A DNA stretch of 43,335 bases, taken from assembly GCA_016795025.1 (NCBI GenBank), contig JAEUIR010000010.1, positions 1-43,335 on the forward strand. The letters run 5' to 3'. Source of the DNA: Phycisphaerales bacterium (GTDB lineage Bacteria > Planctomycetota > Phycisphaerae > UBA1845 > Fen-1342). Position numbers and translations under genes: made by a program. Positions within the stretch are counted from its first letter, which is position 1. Each line of letters opens with the position of its first letter. The notes beneath the pieces are model-generated. The model ran no database searches. It was not told where the DNA came from and saw only the letters and a list, made by a program, of their open reading frames with translations. This document shows, piece by piece, positions 9,009 to 17,551 of this stretch.

Positions 9009-10349
9009 GTGTATGACATTCTGTATTTTCTGGCTGGCGCGATTCTGGGCGTCATCGCAACGTTTCTGTTGATGTCCGCGCGCTTTCGTGCGTCATTGGC
9101 CGCAAATGAGGCGAGCGCCAAAACCGAAGTGAGCGCGCTGCGCGCGGACTTCGCCCGCATCGAAGGACGTTCAGGCGAGTTGGAGCGCCAACTCGGCGAA
9201 CGAACAACGGAAATTGCCGGACTCAACGAGTTGCTTCGTGAGCAGCAACAAGCGCGGGCGGCGGCCGAAGCCCGGCAGGATGAATCTGCACGAAATATCG
9301 AGTCGCAGCGGAAGCTGCTCGACGAAGCGCAAACGAAGCTGCGCGAGGCCTTCACCGCATTGTCAGCGGAGGCGCTTCGCGCGAACAACGAAACATTCGC
9401 CGCCGCCGCCGCGGAGAGAGTCAAGCCGCTCGCCGAGGCGCTCGACCGTTACGAGCGGCATATTCAGCAGATCGAGCACTCGCGCCAGAAGGCCTACGGC
9501 GAGCTTTCAGAACGCCTAAGCCAACTCGGTCTGACCAGCGCGCGGCTCAGCGAGCAGACCTCCTCGCTCGTTACCGCGCTGCGCACGCCGCAGGTCAAAG
9601 GACGCTGGGGCGAACTCGCGTTGCGCAATGCCGTGCAGCTCGCCGGCATGACCGACTACTGCGATTTTCTTGAGCAAGTGTCCGTCGAAACTGACACCGG
9701 GCGAATTCGGCCGGACATGACCATCCGGCTCCCCGGTGGACGCACGATCGTCGTGGATTCGAAAACGCCCACCGCCGCGTATCTGGACGCCGTGCAGGCG
9801 GGCGATGAAGCCGCGCGCGGCGCGGCGCTCGCTCGCCACGCGGCGGCCGTTCGCACGCACGTACAGCGACTTGGCGCGATGGAATATTGGCGTCAATTCA
9901 ACCCGGCCCCGGAATTTGTCGTGCTGTTCATTCCCGGCGAATGTTTCTTCAGCGCCGCGCTCGAGCAGGACGCGACTTTGATGGAAGACGCCGTGCAAAA
10001 GCGGGTGATTCTCGCTTCGCCCACCACGCTCATCGCGCTGCTGCGGGCCGTGGCCTTCGGCTGGCAACAGCAGCGCATGGTCGAGAACGCGCGGCAAATC
10101 GGCGATACCGCCCGGGAGCTTTACGATCGAGTCGCCAAATTCGCGGAACATCTCGCCGATATCGGCAAACAACTCGATCGCACTTCAGCGGCCTTCAATC
10201 GCGCCACCGGTTCGTGGCAATCCCGCTTGTTGCCGATGGGACGCAAATTGGATGAGCTGGGCGGCTCCACCACGCAAGGCGAATTTCCCGATATCGCCCA
10301 GGTCGAAACCCCGGTGCGCGAGCTTCCATCCGAACGCGATGTCGCGTAA
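9009..10349 (+). CDS. rmuC: DNA recombination protein RmuC
   Basis: This 446-residue protein has an N-terminal membrane anchor (YDILYFLAGAILGVIATFLL). A long charged coiled coil spans residues about 25-165, followed by the RmuC nuclease-like domain with QVKGRWGELALRNAV, RPDMTIRLPGGRTIVVDSK and PGECFFSAALEQD. RmuC proteins limit sequence inversions at short inverted repeats and are thought to act as structure-specific nucleases. The start is a GTG at 9009, four bases after the GGT stop, implying translational coupling; no ATG exists before the membrane segment. It converges on the otsB fusion gene with only one base between the two stop codons. Confidence 0.93.
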   Translation: MYDILYFLAGAILGVIATFLLMSARFRASLAANEASAKTEVSALRADFARIEGRSGELERQLGERTTEIAGLNELLREQQQARAAAEARQDESARNIESQRKLLDEAQTKLREAFTALSAEALRANNETFAAAAAERVKPLAEALDRYERHIQQIEHSRQKAYGELSERLSQLGLTSARLSEQTSSLVTALRTPQVKGRWGELALRNAVQLAGMTDYCDFLEQVSVETDTGRIRPDMTIRLPGGRTIVVDSKTPTAAYLDAVQAGDEAARGAALARHAAAVRTHVQRLGAMEYWRQFNPAPEFVVLFIPGECFFSAALEQDATLMEDAVQKRVILASPTTLIALLRAVAFGWQQQRMVENARQIGDTARELYDRVAKFAEHLADIGKQLDRTSAAFNRATGSWQSRLLPMGRKLDELGGSTTQGEFPDIAQVETPVRELPSERDVA

Positions 10350-10350
10350 C

Positions 10351-12897
10351 TCACATCACGAGCCCAGCGCCCCGCGATTGTGCTTCCTCCAACGCCACGG
10401 CCGCGTTGATGATGGCGATGTGTGAATACGCCTGTGGATGGTTGCCGAGAGACATTCTGAGCTGCGGGTCATATTGCTCCGAATACAGCCCGGTGACGCC
10501 CGCGAGCGCCGCAAGCCGGTCGAACATCTCTCGCGCTTCGGTCACGCGTCCCGTTTTGATGAACGCCTCGATCAACCACGCCATGCAAATGTGGAATCCG
10601 CCTTCGCCGCCCGGCAATCCGTCATCATGTCGATAGCGATACACCGTGTCGCCATCCCGCAATTCACGCTCGATCGCGGCGAGCGTACCCAGGAATCGCG
10701 GATCATCCGGCGAAATCAGTCCTCGCAACCCGATGTGCAGTGTCGCGGCATCCAGCCACGTCGCGCCATATGCGCCAACAAACGAACCGCGCTGTGCGTT
10801 CCATCCGTTTTCCAGCACATCCTGCGCGATCGCGTCCTTGAGCGCCACCCACTCCGGAATCTCTCGCTCCAGAACGTGCTGCGCAACCACCAGCGCTCGA
10901 TCCACCGCGTGCCAGTTCATCCCGCGCGAATACACATGATGCGCGCGCGGCCCGCGAAACTCCCAGATTCCGTGATCCGGCTCGCGCCAGCGGCGCTCCA
11001 CCGCGAGGATCATCGCCCGCACCAGGCGCCAATGATCCGACGAAATCGGCGCGCCGCGCTCCGCGAGCGACGCCACAAGATCAACAATCGGGCCGAACAC
11101 GTCCAGTTGCACTTGCGACGCGGCCGCATTGCTCACGCGCACGGGGCGGCTATCGCCATAGCCCGACAGTTCGCTCAGTTCGCCTTCCGAGCCAAGATCC
11201 CCGCCGCTCACCGTGTAGATCGGCCGCAGGTATTCGGGAGAAGCCAGATCATCGACAATCCCCAGGATCCAATCGAGCAGCTTGTGTGCATGGCCGGTAT
11301 TCCCGAGGCGTAGTAGAGCGGCGGCCGCAAGCGCCGCGTCCCGCGGCCAGCAATAGCGGTAATCCCAGTTTCGCACGCCGCCGAGATGCTCGGGAAGGCT
11401 GGTGGTGGCGGCAGCCAGAATTGCTCCGGTCGGTCCATAGCACAGCGCCTTAAGCGTGATCGCGCTTCGCAACACCAGATCGCGCTGAATGCGGGGTAAG
11501 ACCAGTGTCGAAGCCCAGCCCTCCCAGAAGGCTTGCGTTTGGTTCCGCCGAACAGCCTCCGGTTCCGGCGCGGCACGCATACTCGCGATACCGCTACGCA
11601 ATTCCAGAACAACCGGCATATCCGCCGCTTTCACAACCGCCACCGCGGTCTGATGGATGCCATCCTGCTCGATTGACCACTCCACGCCGGGAGAACGCAG
11701 CACCAGCGGGTCTGCGGCCCCTTCAATTTCCAGGCCGTCGCCGCGCGGCATCAGCCGCGTGGCCGCTCGACCAAAGTCGAGCCGCGGGGCAAACGTGATG
11801 CGGGCCGCGCTCGTGCCTTCCACCACGCGGATCAGGTCGGTGCGCCCAGCCCGCTGAAACGCCCGCCCGCCGGAGCAGTCCAGGTAGTCCGTGACGCGAA
11901 TTGATTCCCACGTTGATTCCAAGACACACGAACTTCCCAAGTAACGCTGGTGCGGGCGGCCACCCTTCACTTGCGGCTGAATGGAAAATGAACCGCCGCC
12001 GCTGAACGCCAGCAAATCCGCAAAAATCGCGCCGGAATCCGCGCGCGGCACGCACATCCAGACGATTCGACCTGATTCATCCACCAGCGCCACAGTGCGC
12101 TGGTCAGAAAGCAACGAATGCGATGCGATCGATGGAAGCGCCCTGCTCTCCAGCCACTCGCGCCTCAGTTGCCCAAGCTCATCCAGCAGTTCGACTACGG
12201 CGGGCAAGTCTGGAATTCGGAATGGCGCGACGGTCGCGCCTGCTCCGACTTTGATTGCAACGTCGTGCCCCAGCGCCGCCGCGAACGCATCCTCGTCCGT
12301 AATGTCGTCGCCGATGAAGACCACTCCCGACGCCCCCACCCTGTGACGCATGCTGCGCAGCGCCGCTCCCTTGTCCGCCGGGCGTGACATGAACTCGACA
12401 ACACAAGCGCCATCGCGAATCTGTACGTCGTCGAAACGCTGCCCCACCGCGCGCGCCGCCTCCGCAGCCCCGTTCGCGTCCGCAAGCGTCGCGTTGCGAT
12501 AGTGAAGCACGACGCCAAACGGCTTGCGCTCGATCAAGACCCCCGAAAATCGCGCCGCCACCTCGTGCAGATGCACGGACAATTCGTTGAGCCGCTGGGT
12601 TTCGCCCTCGCTGGGTACATTTAGCGCATCCGCCTCTGCGCCATGCGAACCCACCAGCAGGATGCCGCGCGTGTCCGCGATGCGTGTCTTGAGATCCGCC
12701 CGAGCCCGACCCGATAGAATGGCGACATGCGTACTGGGCAGAGTCGCGAGCGCGGTCAGGTGCGATAGCGCCGCCGGATCAATCTCGGCCGTGGCCGGAT
12801 TTGGCACGATCGGCGCCAGCGTTCCGTCAAAGTCTGTGGCAACCAGCAGCACAGGCGATCTGGCCAGCGCTCCCAGCCGCTCACGCAGCCCGTTCAT
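10351..12897 (-). CDS. otsB: Trehalose-6-phosphate phosphatase fused to a GH15 glucoamylase/trehalase-like hydrolase
   Basis: This single polypeptide of 848 residues has two enzyme parts. Residues about 1-245 are a HAD-family trehalose phosphatase with nucleophile motif DFDGTLAP, LSGR and GDDITDEDAF. Residues about 260-450 resemble the beta-rich N-terminal domain of GH15 enzymes, and about 450-848 are the catalytic (alpha/alpha)6 part with GGVRNWDYRYCWPRDA, the segment ELSELSGYGDSRPVR and the C-terminal GLYSEQYDP with NHPQAYSHI. The start at 12897 overlaps the otsA stop as ATGA, so expression is probably coupled. The phosphatase completes trehalose synthesis from OtsA product. The GH15 part could hydrolyse trehalose or an alpha-glucan; the sequence does not say which. 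Confidence 0.9.
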   Translation of the reverse strand: MNGLRERLGALARSPVLLVATDFDGTLAPIVPNPATAEIDPAALSHLTALATLPSTHVAILSGRARADLKTRIADTRGILLVGSHGAEADALNVPSEGETQRLNELSVHLHEVAARFSGVLIERKPFGVVLHYRNATLADANGAAEAARAVGQRFDDVQIRDGACVVEFMSRPADKGAALRSMRHRVGASGVVFIGDDITDEDAFAAALGHDVAIKVGAGATVAPFRIPDLPAVVELLDELGQLRREWLESRALPSIASHSLLSDQRTVALVDESGRIVWMCVPRADSGAIFADLLAFSGGGSFSIQPQVKGGRPHQRYLGSSCVLESTWESIRVTDYLDCSGGRAFQRAGRTDLIRVVEGTSAARITFAPRLDFGRAATRLMPRGDGLEIEGAADPLVLRSPGVEWSIEQDGIHQTAVAVVKAADMPVVLELRSGIASMRAAPEPEAVRRNQTQAFWEGWASTLVLPRIQRDLVLRSAITLKALCYGPTGAILAAATTSLPEHLGGVRNWDYRYCWPRDAALAAAALLRLGNTGHAHKLLDWILGIVDDLASPEYLRPIYTVSGGDLGSEGELSELSGYGDSRPVRVSNAAASQVQLDVFGPIVDLVASLAERGAPISSDHWRLVRAMILAVERRWREPDHGIWEFRGPRAHHVYSRGMNWHAVDRALVVAQHVLEREIPEWVALKDAIAQDVLENGWNAQRGSFVGAYGATWLDAATLHIGLRGLISPDDPRFLGTLAAIERELRDGDTVYRYRHDDGLPGGEGGFHICMAWLIEAFIKTGRVTEAREMFDRLAALAGVTGLYSEQYDPQLRMSLGNHPQAYSHIAIINAAVALEEAQSRGAGLVM

Positions 12898-14276
12898 CGC
12901 TCCAACGCCTCCAGAAACTTCTCGGCCCAATCATATACGTCATGCCTGCGAACGATCATGCGCAAGATCATCATTCGCTTTCGCGCCTCGTCACGCGGTA
13001 GCCGTAGTGCCTGGAGAATCGTCGCCGCCACGCCCTGAATGTCGTGCGGATTGACCAGCAGAGCCCGTCGCAACTCCCTCGCCGCCCCGGCAAACTCACT
13101 CAGCACCAACACGCCGCTGTAATCGGTCCGCGTCGCGACGTATTCCTTCGCGACCAGATTCATGCCGTCGCGCAGCGGCGTAACCAGCATTACGTCCGCC
13201 GCACGGTAATACGCCGACAAATCGTCCGGCGTCACGCTTCTTCTGAAATAGTGAACGGCGACGTGGCCGGGTTGGCTGAATTCGCCGTTGATCCGGCCGA
13301 CGGTCTGCTCGATTCGCATGCGCATTTCCTGATACTCCGTGACGTTCTCACGGCTGGGCACGGCGATCTGAATCAGCACGCAATCCTCGACACGGATCAG
13401 CTTGCGCTCCAACAAATCCTCAAATGCGCGCAATCGGGACTCGATGCCCTTTGTGTAATCCAGCCGGTCAACCGCCAGCATGATCCGGCGCTCCGGGCCG
13501 ATTCGCTGACGAATCTGCCTCGCGCGCTGAACCACGGCTGATTGGTTCGCGCGTCGCTCAAAATCGCGAAAGTCGATCGAAATCGGAAAGGCATTGATCC
13601 GAATTCTGCGGTTCTCGCAGGTAATCTCGGTATCCGTCCCTTCGGCCGGCGCATAACGTCGCGCCGCGCGAGAGAAATTCTGGGCATCGGAGAAAGTCTG
13701 AAACCCGACCAGGTCGGCGCCAAGCAGCCCGCGCACCACCGCCTGACGCCACGGCAGCCACGCGAAAAGCTCCTCCGGAGGAAACGGAATATGCAGAAAG
13801 AAACCAATCTTGATATCGCGCCGCAGCTCGCGAATCATGCGCGGCGCTAGAAGCAACTGATAGTCGTGCACCCAGATGATGTCGCCGCGCCGCGCCGATC
13901 GCGCCGCCGCCCGCGCAAACCGCCGGTTGATTTCGATGTAACAATCCCATCGGTCACGCTGAAATTCGGGCGGACGCAGTGCGTCATGAAAAAGCGGCCA
14001 GATCGTGCGATTGCAAAACCCCTGGTAATAGTCGTGAACTTCGCGTTCGCTCAAGCCGATTGGACGAATCATCAATCGCTCGTGCGTGAACGGCGCGGGG
14101 GCGCGACCGGCATTCCCCGTCCAGCCGATCCAGACGCCGGCGTGCCGCCGCAGGATCGGGCTCATGGCCGTCACCAAGCCGCCGGAGCTCCGCTCCCAAC
14201 GCGCGGAGCTGCCACGGCCGACACGCTGCACAGGCAGTCGATTCGCAACCACGATCAGACGGGAATCTTTCCGCAT
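12894..14276 (-). CDS. otsA: Alpha,alpha-trehalose-6-phosphate synthase (GT20)
   Basis: This 460-residue cytosolic glycosyltransferase joins UDP- (or ADP-) glucose to glucose-6-phosphate. Visible family motifs in order are VVANRLPVQR, WIGWTG, IWVHDYQLLLAPRMIR, FFLHIPFPPEELF, LGADLVGFQT, LAVDRLDYTKGIESRL and TPLRDGMNLVAKEYVA. The length is normal for the family. The ATG at 14276 immediately precedes RKDSRLIVVANRLP, the usual N-terminus, with AGGGG about 6 bases upstream. A longer open frame back to 14441 lacks family similarity. The stop overlaps the start of the otsB-GH15 fusion, making a two-gene trehalose operon. Confidence 0.95.
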   Translation of the reverse strand: MRKDSRLIVVANRLPVQRVGRGSSARWERSSGGLVTAMSPILRRHAGVWIGWTGNAGRAPAPFTHERLMIRPIGLSEREVHDYYQGFCNRTIWPLFHDALRPPEFQRDRWDCYIEINRRFARAAARSARRGDIIWVHDYQLLLAPRMIRELRRDIKIGFFLHIPFPPEELFAWLPWRQAVVRGLLGADLVGFQTFSDAQNFSRAARRYAPAEGTDTEITCENRRIRINAFPISIDFRDFERRANQSAVVQRARQIRQRIGPERRIMLAVDRLDYTKGIESRLRAFEDLLERKLIRVEDCVLIQIAVPSRENVTEYQEMRMRIEQTVGRINGEFSQPGHVAVHYFRRSVTPDDLSAYYRAADVMLVTPLRDGMNLVAKEYVATRTDYSGVLVLSEFAGAARELRRALLVNPHDIQGVAATILQALRLPRDEARKRMMILRMIVRRHDVYDWAEKFLEALER

Positions 14277-14428
14277 CCATACCCCTAATCCGCGATCGCA
14301 AATCCAATGTCGCAGACCTTTACGCGAGCATGACGCACACGGTCCAGCTATGCCGTGAGCGGCTGCGGCGGCTCGAATTCGGCGAAGCGCAGACGCCTTA
14401 CGATTGGAGCGTATGTCGAAAATGCAGG

Positions 14429-14457
14429 TTGAGATAGACAATCGGTATGCATGAAAT
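14429..14457 (+). promoter_or_regulatory. Candidate sigma-70 promoter for the SUFU-domain gene
   Basis: TTGAGA (14429-14434) and TGAAAT (14452-14457) are separated by 17 bases. If real, transcription would begin near 14464, upstream of the chosen start at 14520 but downstream of an alternative ATG at 14451. The -10 match is only moderate. The rest of the 243-bp gap between otsA and this gene shows nothing else I can support. Confidence 0.35.
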
Positions 14458-14519
14458 GTATTTTATGCGCTAACCGGCTTGAGTCTTGCAGCCAGCGGCT
14501 CCGTGAAACAAGGTTTAAT

Positions 14520-15374
14520 ATGCCAGATGTTCAGTTCACCACCGGCCGATGTCGAGCTTGTGCGGAACCGTATCGACTTCCGGCGAATGCCGTTGGTCGC
14601 CGCGCGCGGTGCCGCGCTTGTGGAGAGCAATTTGTCGTGGAACAGTCCGGTGAAATTGAGGAATTACCGGATGATCCTGAAGGCCAAATTATTCGCCATA
14701 CGGAGCCCACGAAACAATTTGAGCCCGCACTTGGTGACTCCGAAACCATCGAAGCGATCAGCGAGCATATTAGTAAGCACCTTGGCCCGGTCAAACTTGT
14801 GTTTCACGAAATTGTTTCCGACATTGTGCACATCGACGTACATTGGGTTGCGCCTCGCCCGGACCGCCCGTTTCACACGCTTGTTACAACCGGCATGAGC
14901 GACCGATCCATGGACGCGCCGCCCGGGGCGGAAGGACGTGAATATGCGGAGCTCATGGCATTTCTTCCGCCTGACTGGCGGCTCGGTCGTGCGGATTTGG
15001 AGGATGAGCGCTGGTACTGGCCAGTGCGCTGGCTGAAAATCCTCGCGCGGTTTCCGCATCAATTCGACACGTGGCTTTGGGAATGGCACACCGTGCCGAA
15101 TGGCGATCCGCCGGAGCCGTTCGCCGCCAACACCAGGCTCTCTGGCGTCATGCTCATGACGCCCCAAAACGCGCCGCCGGAATTCGCCGAACTCGTCATC
15201 GGCGACAAGACAATTCACTTCTTCGCGCTGATGCCGCTTTACGCCGAGGAAATGTCGCATAAGCTCAAACACGGCGCGGAGACGCTGCTGCCTCGCTTCC
15301 GCAAGCATGGCATCACCGACCTTGTGGATGTTGATCGGCCGAATGTGTGCAAGAAGCGATTCTTGTTTTTTTGA
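14520..15374 (+). CDS. Zinc-ribbon protein with a suppressor-of-fused (SUFU) domain
   Basis: The protein is 284 residues from the ATG at 14520, which has a weak AAGG upstream; a longer frame from 14451 is possible. Residues about 10-45 form an MJ0042-like zinc ribbon with two CRAC knuckles (GRCRACAEPYRLPAN and ARCRACGEQF). The remainder resembles bacterial SUFU domains: EHISKHLGPVKLVFHEI, HIDVHWVAPRPDRPFHTLVT, GMSDRSM and YAELMAFLPPDW. Bacterial SUFU proteins are known mainly as immunity proteins of polymorphic toxin systems, or as genes of unknown role. No toxin gene is adjacent here, so the role is open. It converges on the DUF5658-type gene 8 bases downstream. Confidence 0.75.
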   Translation: MPDVQFTTGRCRACAEPYRLPANAVGRRARCRACGEQFVVEQSGEIEELPDDPEGQIIRHTEPTKQFEPALGDSETIEAISEHISKHLGPVKLVFHEIVSDIVHIDVHWVAPRPDRPFHTLVTTGMSDRSMDAPPGAEGREYAELMAFLPPDWRLGRADLEDERWYWPVRWLKILARFPHQFDTWLWEWHTVPNGDPPEPFAANTRLSGVMLMTPQNAPPEFAELVIGDKTIHFFALMPLYAEEMSHKLKHGAETLLPRFRKHGITDLVDVDRPNVCKKRFLFF

Positions 15375-15382
15375 CGCCACGA

Positions 15383-15835
15383 CTATGGCATTTGAGCGAG
15401 CATCGTGACAATCAGATTGTCTCGCGTCGAATACAGCCCCTGAAAATAAATCATCCACCGCAACGCGAGCAGCACGTACGCCGCCGTCAGAATCCGGCAA
15501 GCCGTCTCGGATGCTGGATACCGCCGCAGGATCACGAGCACCGAAGTCCCGAACACCGACAGCCCGAGCTTATAAGTCGCCAGCAGCGCGGGAGGACTGT
15601 CCACCAGCATGGCCGCCACGGGATTCAACTCATCGAAATGTTGGTGCTCGGATTCGGAAATCGTAAACGCAAGATCGCAAACTCCGATCAACCAGATCGC
15701 GCATAGCGACAGCAGGATTCGCGCTTCCCGACGACATGCGACCGATTGCTCGACGCCGGTGACTGGCTGGAACGCCGCGGCGGTCTGTGCAGCGGTTGAG
15801 CGATGCGATGACATGGCGAATCGAACCGCGAACAT
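15383..15835 (-). CDS. Small membrane protein, DUF5658-like
   Basis: This is about 150 residues with three or four predicted membrane segments: ILLSLCAIWLIGVCDLAFTI, ALLATYKLGLSVFGTSVLVI, and a pair near ILTAAYVLLALRWMIYF. The signature DELNPVAAMLVDSPPALLATYKLG (an acidic/Asn-Pro turn before a Lys-containing helix) is what I associate with DUF5658, a family of unknown function. The start is uncertain: ATGs lie at 15835 and 15814 and a TTG at 15862, none with a clear ribosome-binding site. It is downstream of etfA on the same strand with a gap of about 110 bases, and its stop nearly meets that of the convergent SUFU gene. Confidence 0.55.
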   Translation of the reverse strand: MFAVRFAMSSHRSTAAQTAAAFQPVTGVEQSVACRREARILLSLCAIWLIGVCDLAFTISESEHQHFDELNPVAAMLVDSPPALLATYKLGLSVFGTSVLVILRRYPASETACRILTAAYVLLALRWMIYFQGLYSTRDNLIVTMLAQMP

Positions 15836-15945
15836 GATTCGCGTATCGGTCGATCCAGCCAAATCCTTAACCGGCGGCCGCCGATTTCACCAGCCTAACA
15901 ATTCGGCGTCGCAACAAGCCACGTCATTCGCGGCCGTGCGGGTCT

Positions 15946-16932
15946 TTAATGATGCCTGAGCTTGTGAGCCTCCTGCGTAATCGCGGGCACGATCTTGAAC
16001 AGATCGCCCACCACGCAGTAGTCCGCGATTTTGAAAATCGGCGCCTCGGGATCGGTGTTAATCGCAACGATCACCTTGCTGCCGCGCATGCCCGCCAGGT
16101 GCTGAATGGCGCCGCTGATTCCACAGGCGATGTACAGCTTCGGCGTGACGGTTTTTCCGGTCAGGCCGACCTGCCGGCTATGCGGCTGAAATCCCGCGTC
16201 GCACGCCGCGCGCGACGCCCCCACCGCCCCGTCCAGCTCTTTCGCCAGGTCATAAATAATCTTGAAATTCTCTTCGCTCTTCAACGAGCGCCCGCCGGAG
16301 ACAATGATGTCAGCCTCGGTAACGTCTTTTACCTCGCCACCGGACTTCACAACGTCCACGATTTCAATGCGTTCATCCCCCGTCGCCGCCACGAACGCAA
16401 GCGATTCTCGCACCGCGCCACCGCCACCAGCAGGCGCGGCGTACGTATTCGGCCGGACTGTCGCCATCGCAACGCGATCCGCCGGCAAACGCACCGTGCC
16501 AAACGCTTTGCCGTTGAATACCGGCCGGCGCACGTCAATCGCGCCGCCGTCGCCGATCGAAATCGCGATCACGTCGGTCGCCAACGACGCACCGATCCGC
16601 GCGGCCGTTCGCGGCGCGAGGTCGCGCCCCATGAATGTTGCCGGAAGTAGCACAACGCGCGGCTGCATCCGCTGAATCGCTGCCGCGAGCGCGGTGCGAT
16701 AGCGCAAGGCGGAATAATGCATGAGCGCCGGATCAGAAATCGCAATGATACGTTCGGCGCCGGCCTTCTCGATCGCGGCCGCCGCCTGCTCCACACCATG
16801 CCCGACCACCACTGCCACAACCTGGCCGCCGAGTTTCGAGGCTAATTCCCGAGCGGGCGCAATGCATTGCGCCGCGGCGGGGTGCAACTTATCGCTGCGC
16901 TGCTCCGCAAAAACCAACACATCGCCGGGCAT
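15946..16932 (-). CDS. etfA: Electron transfer flavoprotein alpha subunit
   Basis: The 328-residue ETF alpha subunit carries the FAD of an alpha/beta heterodimer that moves electrons from acyl-CoA and related dehydrogenases to the quinone pool. The N-terminal nucleotide-like domain starts GDVLVFAEQRSDKLHPAA. The C-terminal FAD domain has the family signature VTPKLYIACGISGAIQHLAGM and NTDPEAPIFKIADYCVVGD. The ATG at 16932 follows GGAGGTG at good spacing, so it is preferred to the TTG at 16935. The beta subunit gene (etfB), normally directly upstream, is not present: the upstream DNA is a short gap and then the oppositely oriented receiver gene. The partner must be encoded elsewhere. Confidence 0.93.
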   Translation of the reverse strand: MPGDVLVFAEQRSDKLHPAAAQCIAPARELASKLGGQVVAVVVGHGVEQAAAAIEKAGAERIIAISDPALMHYSALRYRTALAAAIQRMQPRVVLLPATFMGRDLAPRTAARIGASLATDVIAISIGDGGAIDVRRPVFNGKAFGTVRLPADRVAMATVRPNTYAAPAGGGGAVRESLAFVAATGDERIEIVDVVKSGGEVKDVTEADIIVSGGRSLKSEENFKIIYDLAKELDGAVGASRAACDAGFQPHSRQVGLTGKTVTPKLYIACGISGAIQHLAGMRGSKVIVAINTDPEAPIFKIADYCVVGDLFKIVPAITQEAHKLRHH

Positions 16933-17045
16933 CAAACACCTCCGTTAAGCCGGCGCATCTCGTCCGGCCCGAGCCGCGTAAGGTTAACTCATTGGGTCTA
17001 ATCCGCAACATCGCGGCCGCGCCGGGAACTTTGCGCATCGTCCGT

Positions 17046-17549
17046 ATGGAGCTAAGCTATAGTGCGAATTTTGCGGCAACCGCGTCCGACGCTGTCGCGA
17101 CTGCCGACGTAGCCGAGGACAACTTGATCCGCGAAAATCCACCCGCAAGCATCGTTCGCGTTCTGGATGTTGGAAACTGCGACCCCGACCACGCCGGCAT
17201 CAAGTGGGTCATCGAAGGCGCGTTCCAGGCGCAAGTGGACAGGGTCATGTTCGTGCCAGACGCGCTCCGCATGATGCGCGAAACTCATTACGCCCTTGTG
17301 CTGGTCAATCGGCTGATTTTCGAGGATCAAAGCGAAGGCATCGAGCTCATTCGCGCCGCCAGGGCCGACGCGTCACTTGCTGCCATCCCCATCATGATGG
17401 TGAGCAATCTACCCGCTGCCCAGGAGACGGCCGTCGCCGCGGGCGCCGCGCCGGGTTTCGGAAAGGCTCGTCTCGGAAAATCCGACATGCTCGCTGCGCT
17501 AGAGCAATTTCTGCCCAAAAAGCAACCCGCCACCGCGCGGAAGGACTGA
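17046..17549 (+). CDS. Receiver-like protein lacking the phospho-acceptor Asp
   Basis: The protein is 167 residues. After a roughly 30-residue N-terminal extension, residues about 35-155 follow the alternating pattern of a CheY-like receiver: RVLDVGNCDPDHAGIKWVI, ALVLVNRLIF, GIELIRAARA, IPIMMVSNL, then AAGAAPGFGKARL near the usual switch Lys. At the end of strand 3, where active receivers have Asp (typically LVLLDxxMP), this one has Asn (LVLVNR), so it is probably not phosphorylated. No output domain is present. The ATG at 17046 is chosen over a TTG at 16992; there is no strong ribosome-binding site. It is the first gene of a tight three-gene run with btaB-like and btaA-like genes (2-base gap to the next). 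Confidence 0.65.
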   Translation: MELSYSANFAATASDAVATADVAEDNLIRENPPASIVRVLDVGNCDPDHAGIKWVIEGAFQAQVDRVMFVPDALRMMRETHYALVLVNRLIFEDQSEGIELIRAARADASLAAIPIMMVSNLPAAQETAVAAGAAPGFGKARLGKSDMLAALEQFLPKKQPATARKD

Positions 17550-17551
17550 AC

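Noticed and set aside
14277-14441. N-terminal extension of OtsA
   Set aside because: The frame stays open back to 14441 but has no resemblance to the family; the conserved N-terminus begins right after the ATG at 14276.
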